64,000 nt of DNA from Mauremys mutica. Its lineage: Eukaryota; Chordata; Testudines; Geoemydidae. Made by a program: the position numbers and the translations under genes. The stretch is from contig NC_059079.1 of assembly GCF_020497125.1 (NCBI RefSeq), forward strand, positions 11,489,553-11,553,552, written 5' to 3'. The notes beneath the pieces were generated by a model. The model searched no databases. It was not told the origin of the DNA and saw nothing but the letters and a program-made list of their open reading frames with translations. This document shows positions 11,601 through 24,260 of the stretch, piece after piece (position 1 is the first letter of the stretch; every line of letters starts with the position of its first letter).

Positions 11601-14600
11601 CAGGAAGGTTGAAGCTGTGTAAGCTTCTTGCCCTGGAGAAAGTATGCTCACAGAGAGGAGCCCTGTTCCCCCAAAGTCCTGACTGGCTTTGTATGGAGTA
11701 GTTCCAGAGCATTGCCTGGTGACTCCATATCAGTTGCAAACACTGTAATTCAATGACTTCTTGGCACATGTACATTGATAATCTGTAGGAATAGAAAGTA
11801 GCATCAGCAAAGCAAAAATCAATTTCAGGAGAAGACCAGCATTTTCAAGAACACCCCAATTACCCTTTTTCCCATTAGTGTTTGGAAAGGATCATACAGC
11901 TGCACCTGTTGTCAAAGCTTAAGGAACGGATGGACAGACATGCTTATGTATTCCTACACTCTTTTCCTGAGCGGCTGGGTTAACTGGGGCATAAGTTGCA
12001 GGGTGAAGGATCTTGTCTGTGGTGCTGGAGGTGAGGAAACATTTAGTGCTTATTAAGAGGACAGAAGAAAGCAAACTTTATTTTGGGGGTGGGTAGGGAC
12101 TTTTTATGGATGTTAACTCAATGAAAAATGTTGCATGTATTTTAGAAGTTACTGTGTGGACAGTGCCTAGAGTTCTGGATACTGAAATAAACAAACAGAA
12201 GGTGACAGGAATTCATAGATCCTACTTTTTACTTGTACGTAATGGAATTAGCAGAACAGCAGTATCCTACACCATTAAAATTGGGAATTAACTAGGACAG
12301 CATCATGAAAGTAACTTTTAAAAGCTCCAAAATCCTTTTGACTCACTGAGGTGGGGAAATCAAGTGTCTGGTGTCTGACTTCTGTCTCAACTCAATCTAT
12401 TAGATAAGAGTAGCACTGGGTTTTAATAGCACCAAAAGCCTCTAAAATAGCTTGGATTAGTGTGGTATGTGTTTTGACACCCAGTGTAAGGACAGTAAAG
12501 CAGAATGAGCGAGACCACACTAAGATTAGAGGCTTTGAGGTCAAGTTAAAAGGTTCTGTAGCTACCAAACTTCGTACAGCCTGTTACAATCAGCATGAGG
12601 ATTAGCGAGCAATACTGGGACAAAATTTCCCCTCTATAAATGGTTTCCAGTCACCTAAGTGTTACCAAGACAACTCCAGCCATTGGAATACAAATTACCT
12701 TTGGGGTGCCACAGTAAACTCCAAGGCTTACTAACTCTGCATGCAAATTTAAATGACAACAATTTAAATGACAACTGAGTTAACAACAGCAACTATGAAA
12801 CTATCACAGGAGTCAATGGTACCATAGTCAGGAAAAAATGTTACTGGCAATGGCAACAAAACAGAGCAAGAAGAGGAGGAGACGCAGACACATACACACA
12901 CAAAAACCAGCTTTGTAATTCATGACTGCCAGGTCCAGAGTTCTCACTCCCTAGGAAACATCACTTTTTCTTTTTCTTCTCCTTGTCCTGGATATCAACA
13001 GCAAACAAGTCCTGATGCTGGGGCAAAAACTGCACACAAGAAAGCCAGCCGACCCTGTAAGTTGTGGGATATTTGGAAATAAAAAGGATCAGAGCTACAT
13101 TTTTTGAGTGATTTTATTTCTGCCTCCTACCGAAACGGGGGAAAGGACCTACAGTTTCCTTTGCCTTTGGTGTCAGTGAGCAAAGCAATCTTAGAACTCA
13201 GGCTTAGGTAGTCATCCGGGGTATTAAATAAATGATCTGGATGCATGGAATGTCCTGCAAAAGGGCTGATAAACCAAGGACAGCAGCAGTTAGGTTACTG
13301 GACTGAAAAATAAAGCAAGTTAGCAAATAGCTTCAGCAAATATAACCCCAGGGATCTAGGCAACATTACTAGGCATCTGAAGAGATATTAGGGCTAAAAG
13401 AGGAAAATCAAAATCTAAGAGTGGAAAAACCACTGTGCCTTGTATTCAAGTCCAATAATACTACTACTTTACCCTGGCACAGCACCTTTCACTTGAGGAT
13501 CTCAATGCTTTACCAGCATTGAGCCTCAGAACACCCTGTAAGGTACATACCTTTTGATCAATGGAGAAACAGAGTTCAGAGGTTAAGTCAAATTTTCAGG
13601 GGTGGCTTCTAATTTTGGGTGACTTCAATTCTGAACATCCAACTTGAGACCATCTGGGCTTCACCTGCAACCCCTACCGTCCTCAGTGAGAGCTACGGTT
13701 GCTCAGCATATTTCAATATCAAGCCCTTGTGACTTGTACAAGTTCACTCAGCAGGTCAGTGGCAGAGCTGGTAAGAGAAACCCAGAATCCTGATTCCCCA
13801 TCACCTGCTCTAGTCACTGCAATCAGTGGAACTTGGGTGACTGAATTAGGAAAGATAATGTGAGGTAATTCTAAAGGAGCAGAAAAGTATCCAGGAGGAA
13901 TGAGCCTAATCCATTTATTTCCTATTTCATTAATATTAATACCGAACATTTTGCATTTTTTCTTGAGGTGTGTGAACACCTTACTATCCAGATTTAAGTA
14001 CTCAAAGAAAGAGAAGCATAATAATTCTTCAATTACATCATCTAATGTTTGGTTTCAAAGGGCCTCATGGATTAAAAGAGCATCAAGTGCAAACAGCTGA
14101 ATCTTTGTAAGGAGTCAACATGAGAGCCCTAGGCACAGATAGTAATGTGGTTTCACCTTTCCTTTTGATGAGGTCTGCCAGACTAATGCGGTACAGCACA
14201 GCGTCAAATCATCTATTTAATATTTCAGCCAGGTTAAGTGACCATCTGACAACCTAACTACAATCACACGTAGCCTCAGTGAAGATACCATGATACGTAT
14301 GGTACGGCTCACTGTGCATTTACCATAGGTCAGATGTTGATCATTCCATGGAAGACTAGGAGGTATCTGCTCCTGGCATCTGGCTTTTCCTCTCCCCACT
14401 GGGAGTAGTGGGTTAAAACTCTGAAGGGTTTATTTCATATTCAGTAAAACCAGCCACTGTCCTCATATATGTGGATGTAAACAACCATTATACATTCACA
14501 AAAACACACCTTGTTCAGTATATAACACACATGGCCAAGTAGCCCCAGGAGTCTGAGGTATGTAAATCAAACAAACCGGACTGCAAAGGTCTGATATATT

Positions 14601-16591
14601 TAGCCAACAGAAAACCTTTGATGCTATATATCAATATTAGTTCCAGAGAGACTGGAAATCAGTTTTAAATGGATTTTAATGCAGTTCCACAGGCACTCAG
14701 CTGAGTACCTAAAGGAACAGTGTCTGCTTCCCAGAACTCTGTAGCCACTGTGTCTCCTGCTATGCATCAGGACGAGCTGGCCAGCTAGTAGAGCGGCAGC
14801 AACCCAGCTTTGAGTGCAACCTTGGGCGTCCCCCTGCCGAACAGCTCAGTGGAGATACAGTCTGTCCTATGGGGGCCAATCTCTCAATCCTACCTCCCTG
14901 AAAGGCAGTAATTCACTCTTATTCAGAAGAAATGGGGCTGTGAAGAGGCCACTAACTGGGGGAAAAGAAGAAAAGAAGTTTAAAATGCTAGGGGGCAGGA
15001 GAGGGTGCAATAACATCACCATTCAGGAGGTGGGGACAGTGAAGGGACACGGCTTCTTTCAGCCCCCCCCCCCCCCCATCTCTCTCTCTCTCTCCCCCTC
15101 CCAGAAATACACTGAGTAGGTTGTATTTAGGCTTTCCAGACCTGATCAAGCAGGATTTGGTGTTACAAAACCAGTGGTGACTCAAATGTAGGGTCTATTT
15201 TCTGTGAACCACTAAGATCTCTTGGTGTGAATGCTGAATTTTTTGTTTGTTTTCTTTAAAAAAAACACCGAAACTAGAATTTGAACTACTTTGATAGGAT
15301 ACATTCAAAAGACTAATTTCCCAGGTGATCACTAAAAACTTCATCAGCTGGTTGGCAGGATCTAATCTTGACTACCTCTGCTGCAATTTGCAAAGAAACA
15401 TTTGTATCTCAGCACTATCCTATGGCTAGACTTTAATGATGCTGGGTGCATTCAGAATGCATGAATTCAAGGGGCTGAACAATCCCCAGAGGCAGCAGGA
15501 TGTTCAAACTCTGCCAGTGGCCACTGACTTTTATTCTTTTTCATCTTTGCACTGAGCTGGCAGCTGACTGTACAAGTTCCAGAACTCATCTCTCACTCTG
15601 CGACTTTGTTTGTTAAAAAGATTTCCCTCATCTTGTTCCCACCAGCCTCCTCCCCCCAAAAAAGTTTTAACCCCAGCACTATATTCTACCCATATGTCTC
15701 ACCCTGTCACAAATTTTCCTGGTCTCATTTACCTCTAGCTTCATTGAAAAGCAAACTAAAGTAGAGTTGGGACCAAAGCAAAACCCCAGAACTTTGGAAC
15801 TGTTCAAAATCCAAAACTGGATGTGGATCCAGAGTCTGTGATGCCTCTCAGTGCTCTGGTGTTCAGTGAAGTACCGGCATCCCCCCCAAAGCTTCTCTGG
15901 AGCCCACCACTGGGGAAAAGTACTAGAGAAGCTGCTGCTTGAGAAAAACAGAAGTGCTGTGTTGCTGAAATGGCTGCTGTGAATGTACATGAACTAAGGG
16001 CACTGAATGGAATTAAAAGGGGAAACTGAAAATTGACAAAAGGAAATACTTTTTCACGTGTGTCATTAAACTGTCATACTCAATGGCATGAGATATCATC
16101 AAGGCCAAGGGCTTGGCAGGATTCAAAACAGATTGGGCATTTATATGAATAACGTGAATTTCCAGCGTAATGACAGTGAACACTGCAAGAACAAACAAGA
16201 ATTTTGGAAGGAATGTAACCATGTTTCAGAGCACAAACTTATCTGGAACTATTCGGGGTTAGGAGGACTGCTGAAATAAAACCAAATATGCTTTTCCAGG
16301 GCACTTTTCTGACTCAAGGCAATCCAAAGCACTCTGCAAACAAAGAGTTAGTTGCTGGCAGTGTAGTACCACAATTATGAGCTCAACAATAACTGACATG
16401 CTGCCTTGGAGATTAAAACCTGTTTTACTAAGAGAGAGCAAAAAAAGACAATTGGCTTTGAGTTATCTGTTGTTCTCTTCTCTTTATTTAAGCACCATGG
16501 GATCATTAATTCTCCCTTTGGATAGTGTGCACTGGACACCACAGATCAATAGAAAGCATCTCAGTTTCATATCTTGATTGCAGGTCAGTGC
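11600..16591. other. no gene recognised; scattered old repeat tails
   Basis: About 5 kb without a supportable gene. Positions 13490-13830 hold a diverged L3/MIR-like repeat (a 'caatggagaaacagag' type tail). A polyC/CT tract is listed separately at 15063. The remainder shows no domain-like frame. Confidence 0.4.
15063..15094. repeat. C15 run followed by (TC)n
   Basis: Fifteen consecutive C, then 'at' and a CT-dinucleotide run. This is a pyrimidine-only tract of the sort that mutates rapidly and can adopt non-B structures. Confidence 0.95.
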
Positions 16592-16757
16592 ATCTAACAC
16601 GGGGTGGGCAAACTTTTTGGCCTGAGGGCCACATCTGGGAATAGAAATTGTATGGTGGGCCATGAATGCTCACAAAACTGGGGTTTGCGTGTGGGGGGGG
16701 GTGAGGACTGTGGTTGGGGGTGCAGGCTCCAAGATGGAGCCAGAAATGAGGAGTGCA

Positions 16758-18041
16758 GGGTACCAACATATGAACATAAGAATGGCCACACTGGGTCAGA
16801 CCAAATGTCCATCAAGCCCAGTATCCTGTCCTCTGACAGTGGCCAATGGCAGGTGCCCCAAAGGGAATGAACAGACAGGTTATCATCAAGTGATCCATGC
16901 CCTGTCACCCAATCCCAGCTTCTGGCAAACAGAGGCTAGGGACACCATTCCTGCCCATCCTGGCTAATAGCCATTGATGGACCTATCTTCCATGAATTTA
17001 CCTAGTTCCTTTTTGAACCCTGTTGTAGTCTTGGCCTTCACAACATCCTCTGAAAAAGAGTTCCACAGGTTGACTGTGCGTTGTGTGAAGAAATACTTCC
17101 TTTTGCTTGTTTTAAACTTGCTGCCTATTAATTTCATTTGGTGGCCCCTTGTTCTTGTATTATGAGAAGGAGTAAACAACACTTCCTTATTTACTTTCTC
17201 TATACCATTCGTGATTTTATAGACCTCTATCATATCCCCCCTTAGTTGCCTCTTTTCCAAGCTGAAAAGTCCCAGTCTTATTAATCTCTCCTCATACGGA
17301 AGCCGTTCTATACCCTTAATCATTTTTGTTGCCCTTTTCTGAACCTTTTCCAATTCCAATATATCTTTTTGAGGTGGGGCAACCACATCTGCACGCAGTA
17401 TTCAAGCTGTGGGCGTACCATGGATTTATATAGAGGCAATATGATATTTTCTGTCCTGTTATCTATCCCATTCTTGATCCCCAACACTCTGTTCGCTTTT
17501 TTGACTGCCGCTGCACATTGAGGGGATGATTTCAGAGAACTATCCACAATGACTCCAAGATCTCTTTCTTGAGTGTTAACAGCTAATTTAGACCCCATCA
17601 TTGTATATGTATAGTTAGGATTATGTTTTCCAAAGTGCATTACTTTGCATTTATCAACATTAAATTTCATCTGCCATTTTGTTGCCCAGTCACCCAGTTT
17701 TGTGAGATCCTTTTGTAGCTCTTCGCAGTCTGCCTGGGACTTAACTATCTTGAGTAGTTTTGTATCATCTGCAAATTTTGCCACCTCACTGTTTACCCCT
17801 TTTTCCAGATTGTTTATGAATATGTTAAATAGGACTTGGCCCAGTACAGATCCCTGGGGGACCCCACTATTTACCTCTCTCCATTCTGAAAACTGACCAT
17901 TTATTCCTACCCTTTGTTTCCTATATATTAACCAGTTACCAATCCATGATAGAACCTTCCCTCTTATCCCATCACTGCTTATTTTGCTTAAGAGCCTTTG
18001 GTGAGGGACCTTCTCAAAGGCTTTCTGAAAATCTAAATACA
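16758..18041 (-). mobile_element. CR1 LINE, 5'-truncated, inserted in the hAT
   Basis: The element reads on the minus strand. Its 3' untranslated end lies at the left, with reverse-complement words such as 'actgggtcagaccaaatgtc' and 'ggccaatggcaggtgcccc'. Reverse-transcriptase coding sequence runs to the right. The hAT sequence stops at its left edge and resumes after 'aaatctaaatacac' on the right, so the CR1 landed in an existing hAT. A second copy of this CR1 subfamily's 3' end is at 42865 on the plus strand. Confidence 0.92.
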
Positions 18042-18042
18042 C
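16964..18042 (-). pseudogene. CR1 ORF2 reverse transcriptase remnant
   Basis: Two overlapping minus-strand frames cover it. The first (18042-17320) encodes about 240 residues and starts inside the polymerase domain. It carries the motifs GVPQGSVLG and FADDTKL, the second being the catalytic aspartate pair of LINE reverse transcriptases, then the thumb region ending in 'LPHLKK'. The frame then shifts, and the second frame (17386-16964, 140 residues) continues with [15 protein letters not shown] to the normal C-terminus near 'MEDRSINGY'. The endonuclease and N-terminal part are missing through 5' truncation. The frameshift near 17340-17385 and the truncation mean no working enzyme. It is fairly well preserved compared with the other CR1 copies here, suggesting a younger insertion. 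Confidence 0.93.
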
Positions 18043-18676
18043 GGGATGGGGATCGGGGCTGGAGCAGAGGGTTGGGGTGCAGGAAGGGGCGCAGGCTCCA
18101 GCTGGGGGTGCAGGCTCTGGGGTGGGGTTGGGGATGAAGGGTTTGGGGTGCAGGAGGGTGCTCTGGGCTGGGATCGAGAGGTTCAGAGGGCGGGAGGGAG
18201 ATCAGGGCTGGGGGTTGGAGTGTGGGCAGAGGCTCAGGGGTGCAGGCTCCAGGCAGCGCTTACCTCAAGCAGCTCCCGGAAACAGGGGCATGTCCCTTCT
18301 CTGGCTCCTACATGGAGGTGCGGCCAGGCGGCTTTGCATGCTGCCCCGTCCGCAGGCACCGCCCCTGCAGCTCCCACTGGAGCACTGGAGGGGGCCATTG
18401 GAGCGTGTAGGAGCCAGAGGGGGGCTATGCCGCTGCTTCTGGGAGCCGCGCTGTGCGCCTCCCGACCCTGCTTCCCAGCTGGAGCACCAGAGCGGGGCCA
18501 TATGGCTGCTTCCAGGAGCCCCATGGAGTTGCCCTGGACCCTGCTTCCTGGCTGGAGTGCCAGAGCGGGGCAAGCCCCATATCCCGCTCCCCAGCAGGAG
18601 CTCAAGGGACGACTTAAAATGGCTGGCAGGGCAGATATGGCCCACAAGCTGTAGTTTGCCCACCCCCGATCTAACA

Positions 18677-20702
18677 GTACAGCATCTGCCACAGCAGGGT
18701 CAGCACAGTATATGACCCACAATGGCTGGTGGCTGAACCTGCAAAGCCTTATGGCCTAGTTGGGTGAATATGACCAAGTTCAGCACCAAACTGCAACTCA
18801 TGCATAAATGTACAAGCGGTTTCTTGAAAGCTGAGAAAGGAAGGCAAGATTCAGAAGTCAATTAAAAACCACCAGTCTGAAAGGGGAGGGAAGGGAAGTG
18901 GGGAAAGAGTATAGAAGGTTCTCCAAGAACCCCGCCACATAATGACTACAAGGCATAAATATGCTGAGAAACTGTGTGATGTTTACTTCATTTCCCCTTA
19001 ATTTCAAAGCACACATATTCACAGAAAGAGCAGAGCAAAATAAAGAAAAAATATTCCACGGAAAATCAGGGAAGTCAAGTGCTGCAAATTACTTTGGTGT
19101 TCTGGCAGGGTTAGAAATAATTTTGTACTAATGGTTTTGTCCTGTTGTACTGGGAGTTGGGAAGTTCAGTCCCAGCATCATTAATCAGTAGATGACATTT
19201 TAATTTTCTTTCTATACATGTTTTCTTCAAATACTTTCTTCAAAGGGGGAGAAATCAAAAAGATTTGTGTGTGTGAGAACTAGAACAGAGAACTTCGATT
19301 TCAGCTCCCTGGCCGTCACACACAATGACAAAAAAATCTAAGAGAAGGGGAACAGATCACCAGTTCAAATCCAGCCAAGGTCAGGTTCTGGCCAAAAATA
19401 GGTATCATCTGACACTCATGCAGTGGCTTATTGTGAAATAAATCTGTAGTCACAGTCCTGTTCTTCATGGACAGGTGTACAAAACCCCAAAGCCATCAAA
19501 AGTGGCATTAACTGACACATCTGCAAGCAGTGTCCAAAAATTGACTGGGCATGAAAGCAGAACTAATCTCTCACTCCTAAATGGCTCTTTCACCCTTGAT
19601 TTACCCTCCCAACCCTAATCATAGTAGAGGCACATTGGAAGGGCACCATGGGGAAGCTTGGTCCTGATCCTCTTAAGAAGAAACCAATAGCTATTTTAGA
19701 TCTGACCGACTGATGAATCTCTTATGTACAGCAGAAGTGGATAATTTAATGATTTAGAATCCTGTCTCCAGCTTGTGTTATCTATCTTGATGGGCTAATA
19801 AGGGAATTATTAGAAGAGGGGAGGGACACCATTTGCACCTAATATAAACCTGGGATCAAATAAAAAAACTTGCCAATAGTCTGTAGAGCAAAAAGATTGT
19901 TAGAATTTAGCAATGAATAAAAGTGTACCTATTCCTTTCCTTGAAAAAAAACCAGCTTCACTTTGCACATCTCCCTCTACTATATTCCACTTCTAATTGC
20001 CTCCATTTGCATACAGTTCATAATTAGTGTTTCACTTTGCTCCTAGACCAATTAGGTTCCATCATACAGTGCAATCCACTGGCCATGGCAGGCAAGTTTT
20101 AACTTACTCAGAGCTGGTACAGAGCTAATGGTTAGAATGAGAATAAACTGATCGTCCCGGTGTGTAAAAGAGGACAGAGTGACTTTCTAAAATGTTTCTG
20201 AGCATCCAGATCTGCAGACGGACTGCTTTATAATGGAGCCTTCTTACAGTGAAGTCATTTTTTCCCACAGGGGCATTTGGATTGCCAAAGTTTGCTCAGG
20301 AACATGGGACTTTCAGTCGACAAGAATCCCATGCTCACTGTAGCTAAAGCCCACCCTGCAATGGAGCTGTGCAGACAGGTGGCTGCAATTGAAGTGACCA
20401 TTTGGGATGGGTGTGCTCAGACCTCTCACATGTCAAGCAGATGGACCCTCAAAAGCTCCTAACAGGCTGCTGCATGGTGGATTGGGGGGCTGGGGTGGGG
20501 GAATCCAAGGCACGGAACACAGTTCCGGAACCACATGGATCAAGGGAACCAAAAACCAACCGAGGGACTGCAGAGTGGCAACCCATGCTGTAGAGTAGTG
20601 GTCTGCTAGAACGTTGGAGGATTAAATTTCTTCCCTTCCCACATCCAGATCCTGCTTAGTGCCTTGCACAACGCTTAATTACTCTGGAAAGGGGTGGCTT
20701 TG
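18677..20702. other. no gene recognised
   Basis: Two kilobases without a supportable feature. A pyrimidine-rich 'ttttttcccacag' at 20260 followed by a 61-codon frame looks like a splice acceptor, but the frame shows no domain and I do not call it an exon. Confidence 0.4.
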
Positions 20703-20962
20703 GGGATGTCTACACTGCAATTAGACACCCCGCAGCTAGCCTGTGCCAGCTGACTTGGCCTCGTGGGCCTGTTTAACTATGGTGTAGACATTCTGATTCA
20801 GGCTGCAGCCCGAGCTCCAGGACCCTCCCACCTTGTGGGGTCCTAGAGCCTGGACTCCAGCCCAAGCACGGATGTCTACACTGCAATGAAACAGCCCTGA
20901 AGCCTAAGCCCTGTGAGCCCGAATCAGTGGCACAGGCTAGCTGTGGGCATAGATATATCCTT
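20703..20962. mobile_element. hAT-like MITE with long inverted-repeat body
   Basis: Begins 'gatgtctacactgcaattag' and has an internal fold-back: 'cagcccgagctccaggaccc' near 20805 faces 'ggtcctagagcctggac' near 20839, and 'gtctacactgcaatgaaac' recurs at 20874. The right terminus is eroded, so the TIR and TSD cannot be confirmed. A second copy lies at 57943-58190. Confidence 0.75.
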
Positions 20963-20964
20963 TG

Positions 20965-22920
20965 TAAGCAGGTTTCATTATATTTACACTAAAAACAGTA
21001 AGTCTTTTTCACTCTCGTATATTCACTGCATCTTAACTCAATATGCTTTATAGCAGACATAGGCCTTATTTCTCAAACCCAAATGCATGACATGAGATCC
21101 TGTCTGAGCCAACTGCAGACCAAACAACAGGCTTGGAAGCACTGAAAAGTTGGCTAATGGACCACTGCTTGTGAGGTGGCTACTGCCAAAAATTATTTCA
21201 TGTCATGTGATCCTTTGTCAATCAAGCCAATCAAATTCAATCAGGACAAAATTCTGAGCTTATTTACACTGGTGTAAGTCTGAAGTAGCTCCACTGGCTT
21301 CAGTGGTGTCACTCTGCGTTTATGTTGGTATAAACTGAGAGCAGAATCTGGTCTACAGTGTTGTAGCTGTTTTGATTGAGAAGTGAAATGAAAAGAAACC
21401 CAGATGGTAGGTAAAGCTTTATTGAAAGCTGACATAAGACCAGCTGCTTCATTTTAAAACCATCTTTCCATTCTGTCTTCTCAAGAGCACATTTAAACCA
21501 ACAATAATGAGTGTAGACAAGGAAGTAAGCAGCTTTTTGTAAGACTGCTGATCTTGCTTCAAAGATTTTAAATGGCGGCACCATAATGGAAAAACTGTAG
21601 GTGGACTTGCATCCCCAATTAATTCTACTTAAGTCTGCAGTTCTGCCATGAGAGATTAACCATTACCTTAAAACAAATAAAGAAGCTTAGAAAACTAACT
21701 TTCAAAATAATAGTCAAAATGGAAAGGATTTTTCTAAACTTAACAAAAATGGATGATTTAAATATGGTTCATTTAACTTACAAATATGGAAAAGATGCAG
21801 TATATCCAACTATAATATTACCATCACAGCATCTCTGCCTTTGAACTTACACATTTAAAAGTTCAGCACTTCAAGTGAATTACAAAAAGAATTTTTACTA
21901 TGAGTGTGTTTGTGTTATTAAAGCTTTCCAGGAACCACCGTCTCACTCCAGGCCTTCCATTGGGAGTGGCACAGCAGCAGCATGCCAAGGAATTATGCAC
22001 GGAGCAGTGGGACACTCAATAAGGTGGTGTTTAACATTCCTACCTTAGCTTTTTAAAATCCCTTTTTATTGGAATCTGCATACATTACACAGAAAACAAC
22101 AGTCATAGTTTGAATGTATATATAGTGTCTTTTATCCAAGAGAATTAGAAACCTGGGTTAATTCCCATAAATCCATGAGGCAGGCCAGAGATATGGAGGG
22201 TCACGTCAGAAATGCAGCCACCTCTGGGCTCTTTAACACTGGATGATAACATTACAAAAGAGTTCATGCAAGTGAAGAACAATATTGTATTCAACTAAAA
22301 TTGTTGGGAGAAATTTAACTAAAGTAGAATTTGAAGAAGCCATGAATGTTATCACTCCTGTTTTTACGGAAAGCACGAGGGAACCCTGAGTGATGAGGAT
22401 GGACTTCAGTGTTATGTCTCATCTAAAAGACAGCACCTACAGCAGCACAGTTCTTTCTTACTCCCATGTGTGAACATTGATTTAGCAGCAATTCAGAGGA
22501 AAGGCCAAGAATGACACATACGGAACCTCTAACACCACTTTTTATAGCACATGATTTGTTTTTGGCATCTCCCACCATACCTGTAATGACCCTGCTTAGC
22601 TTAGGAGATCTAATTATATAACAGCATAAGGTAGCATGGCAAACTAGATAAGAGTTATACAATAAACAAAAGACAATAACTTGAGTGTTGAAGTATTAGG
22701 AGATCTTAGCCAAACAACAATACATCTCTATCAGGTACAAAATGCTGCAAATCTCAGAAATAGGAATCCTGCCCATTCCCAAAAGGGATGATACATAGAT
22801 TTTAAAAGGGAAACAACCTGCTAGTAAAGCGTGAGTTGCCATCTAGAGAAGAATTTTAACCTGCTTGCTGGAAATTAGCTTTTAAACATCCACAACTGCC
22901 ATGGCCTTAATTATCCATCC
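20965..22920. other. no gene recognised; one palindromic MITE at 21243-21352
   Basis: Positions 21243-21352 form an imperfect palindrome with arms around 'ttacactggtgtaagtc' and 'tatgttggtataaactg', matching the family at 26697. Nothing else is supportable. Confidence 0.45.
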
Positions 22921-22924
22921 TCAA

Positions 22925-23146
22925 TTATTGGGGAATGTCCTTAGCTCTTCGAATATTATAAATCATTCCATAACCATCCAACAGGACAATGCGCTCCTGA
23001 CCACCAGCCTGTATTAAGAGACTCACATTCATTTCATTTCCCTGTTCCTTGCTATTCAATTTGTTTGTGAACCGATAAACATCCATATGACCATACATGG
23101 TGGACAAGCACTCCCTCCTGCTTACAGATTTGACAGCTGTCTAACA
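22925..23146 (-). CDS. possible C-terminal coding exon or pseudogene fragment, product unknown
   Basis: This minus-strand frame follows an in-frame TAG near 23147 and runs about 70 codons to a TAA at 22925-22927. The translation has a balanced, globular composition, unlike the chance frames nearby. It includes TMYGHMDVYRF and ends IVLLDGYGMIYNIRRAKDI followed by PQ. It overlaps no repeat that I recognise. An AG dinucleotide (reverse complement 'ctgtaagcag') could be a splice acceptor just upstream, but its pyrimidine tract is poor. It could be the terminal coding exon of a gene on the minus strand, a fragment of a processed pseudogene, or chance. I do not recognise the protein. No partner exon was found in the window. 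Confidence 0.3.
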
Positions 23147-23387
23147 TTCACACCCACATTTTGCTGTATCATAGTGCAGCGAGAGGCCTACAGTTCTGTG
23201 GCTCTGGTATCCTAGAAGGCACATTCAGCTTCATTGCCATATTGGTTTTACAAGCCACTACAATGCATTCTCAAAACCCCGTCAAACAGCTAAATATAAA
23301 CTGGCCAGGGCTGAGTGAATGGGCACATTCCCATCTTCCTGACCCCTCATAAAAGCTTAGTCTGGGGTTTTATTAGATAATCTAGCA

Positions 23388-23698
23388 CAGGGGTAGGCAA
23401 CCTATGGCACACGTGCCGAAGGCGGCACGCAAGCTGATTTTCAGTGGCACTCACACCGCCTGGGTCCTGGCCACTGATCCGGGCGGTTCTGCGTTTTAAT
23501 TTAATTTTAAATGAAGCTGCTTAAACATTTTTTAAATCTTATTTACTTTACCTACAACAACAGTTTAGTTATATATTATAGACTTATAGAAAGAGACCTT
23601 CTAAAAACATTAAAATGTATTACTGGCACGCAAAACCTTAAATTAGAGTGAATAAATGAAGACTTGGCACAGCACTTCTGAAAGGTTGCCGACCCCTG
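23388..23698 (+). mobile_element. complete 311-bp non-autonomous hAT, copy 1
   Basis: Starts CAGGGGTAGGCAACC and ends GGTTGCCGACCCCTG, with perfect TSDs ATCTAGCA at 23380-23387 and 23699-23706. The body is AT-rich in the middle and GC-rich at one side. Two further copies in opposite orientation are at 37639-37926 and 51581-51892. There is no coding capacity, so it must have moved using a transposase supplied elsewhere. Confidence 0.95.
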
Positions 23699-23711
23699 AT
23701 CTAGCACATCA

Positions 23712-23873
23712 TCCATCTGCAGCACTTCCCGCAGCTACCATTGGCTGGGAATGACGAACCGCGGCCACTGGGAGCTGAGGGGCTCCGTGCCTGTGAACAC
23801 TCCAGGTAAACAAGACGTCCAGGCCTGCTAGCGGCTTACCCTAATGGGCCAGGAGCCAAAGTTTGCCAACCCC
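23712..23873 (+). mobile_element. hAT fragment (right end only)
   Basis: GC-rich sequence with 'aaccgcggccactgggagc' ends in 'agtttgccaacccctg', a hAT-type right terminus related in form to the neighbouring element. The left terminus is missing or was replaced by the adjacent hAT, so no TSD can be assigned. Confidence 0.65.
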
Positions 23874-24249
23874 TGAAATATAAGGTCAGCTTATGAAAGG
23901 GTCATACAGTTTTGCTATTTTTACCTAACCATCTTGGGGGGTCGGCTTATAAACAAATGGCCTAATGAATGAGTATATGCGGTACTTTCATTTTAAGCTG
24001 GTAACTGCATAGTACTGTAGACTTAAATTTCATGTTTACATACTGTGTGTCTTTACTAATATCACAGTTCTTTTTTCGTCTTCCTTCTACTACAGGAAAA
24101 TCTCTGCCTGGTGACATCCCCAACGATGGACCCCTCAAAACAAACAGCTATGGCACAATGTGACTTATTTACGGCACCTAGAATAACTATCATCCATTTC
24201 AATACTGCTCCCAGCCACTATCCAAGAGTTGGAGACCTAACAGAGCCAC
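23874..24249. other. no gene recognised
   Basis: Unassigned sequence between the hAT fragment and the Penelope unit. Confidence 0.4.
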
Positions 24250-24260
24250 TATGTTGCATG

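Larger units (their letters stand above)
16600..18668. mobile_element. non-autonomous hAT transposon split by a CR1
   Basis: The left end CGGGGTGGGCAAACTTTTTG and right end GTTTGCCCACCCCCG are inverted repeats. They are flanked by perfect 8-bp duplications ATCTAACA at 16592-16599 and 18669-18676, the hAT hallmark. The hAT sequence proper is 16600-16755 plus about 18042-18668; the middle is a later CR1. The right part is GC-rich with imperfect repeats of 'ggggtgcaggctcc'. Large open frames in it are a by-product of GC content. No transposase is encoded. The same family recurs at 61758. Confidence 0.93.

Noticed and set aside
14279..14300. Short match to U1 snRNA ('agataccatgat')
   Set aside because: Only about 12 bases match with no continuation on either side, so chance is sufficient.
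14770..14830. tRNA-like word 'gagctggccagctagtagag'
   Set aside because: No B box at the right spacing and no cloverleaf could be drawn.
18046..18722. Several overlapping long open frames on both strands (up to 212 codons)
   Set aside because: They lie in the GC-rich internal part of the hAT element, where stops are scarce in all frames. No domain is recognisable, and opposite-strand frames are equally long.
20260..20462. Acceptor-like 'ttttttcccacag' followed by an open frame
   Set aside because: The frame has no domain-like composition and no matching donor or partner exon was found.
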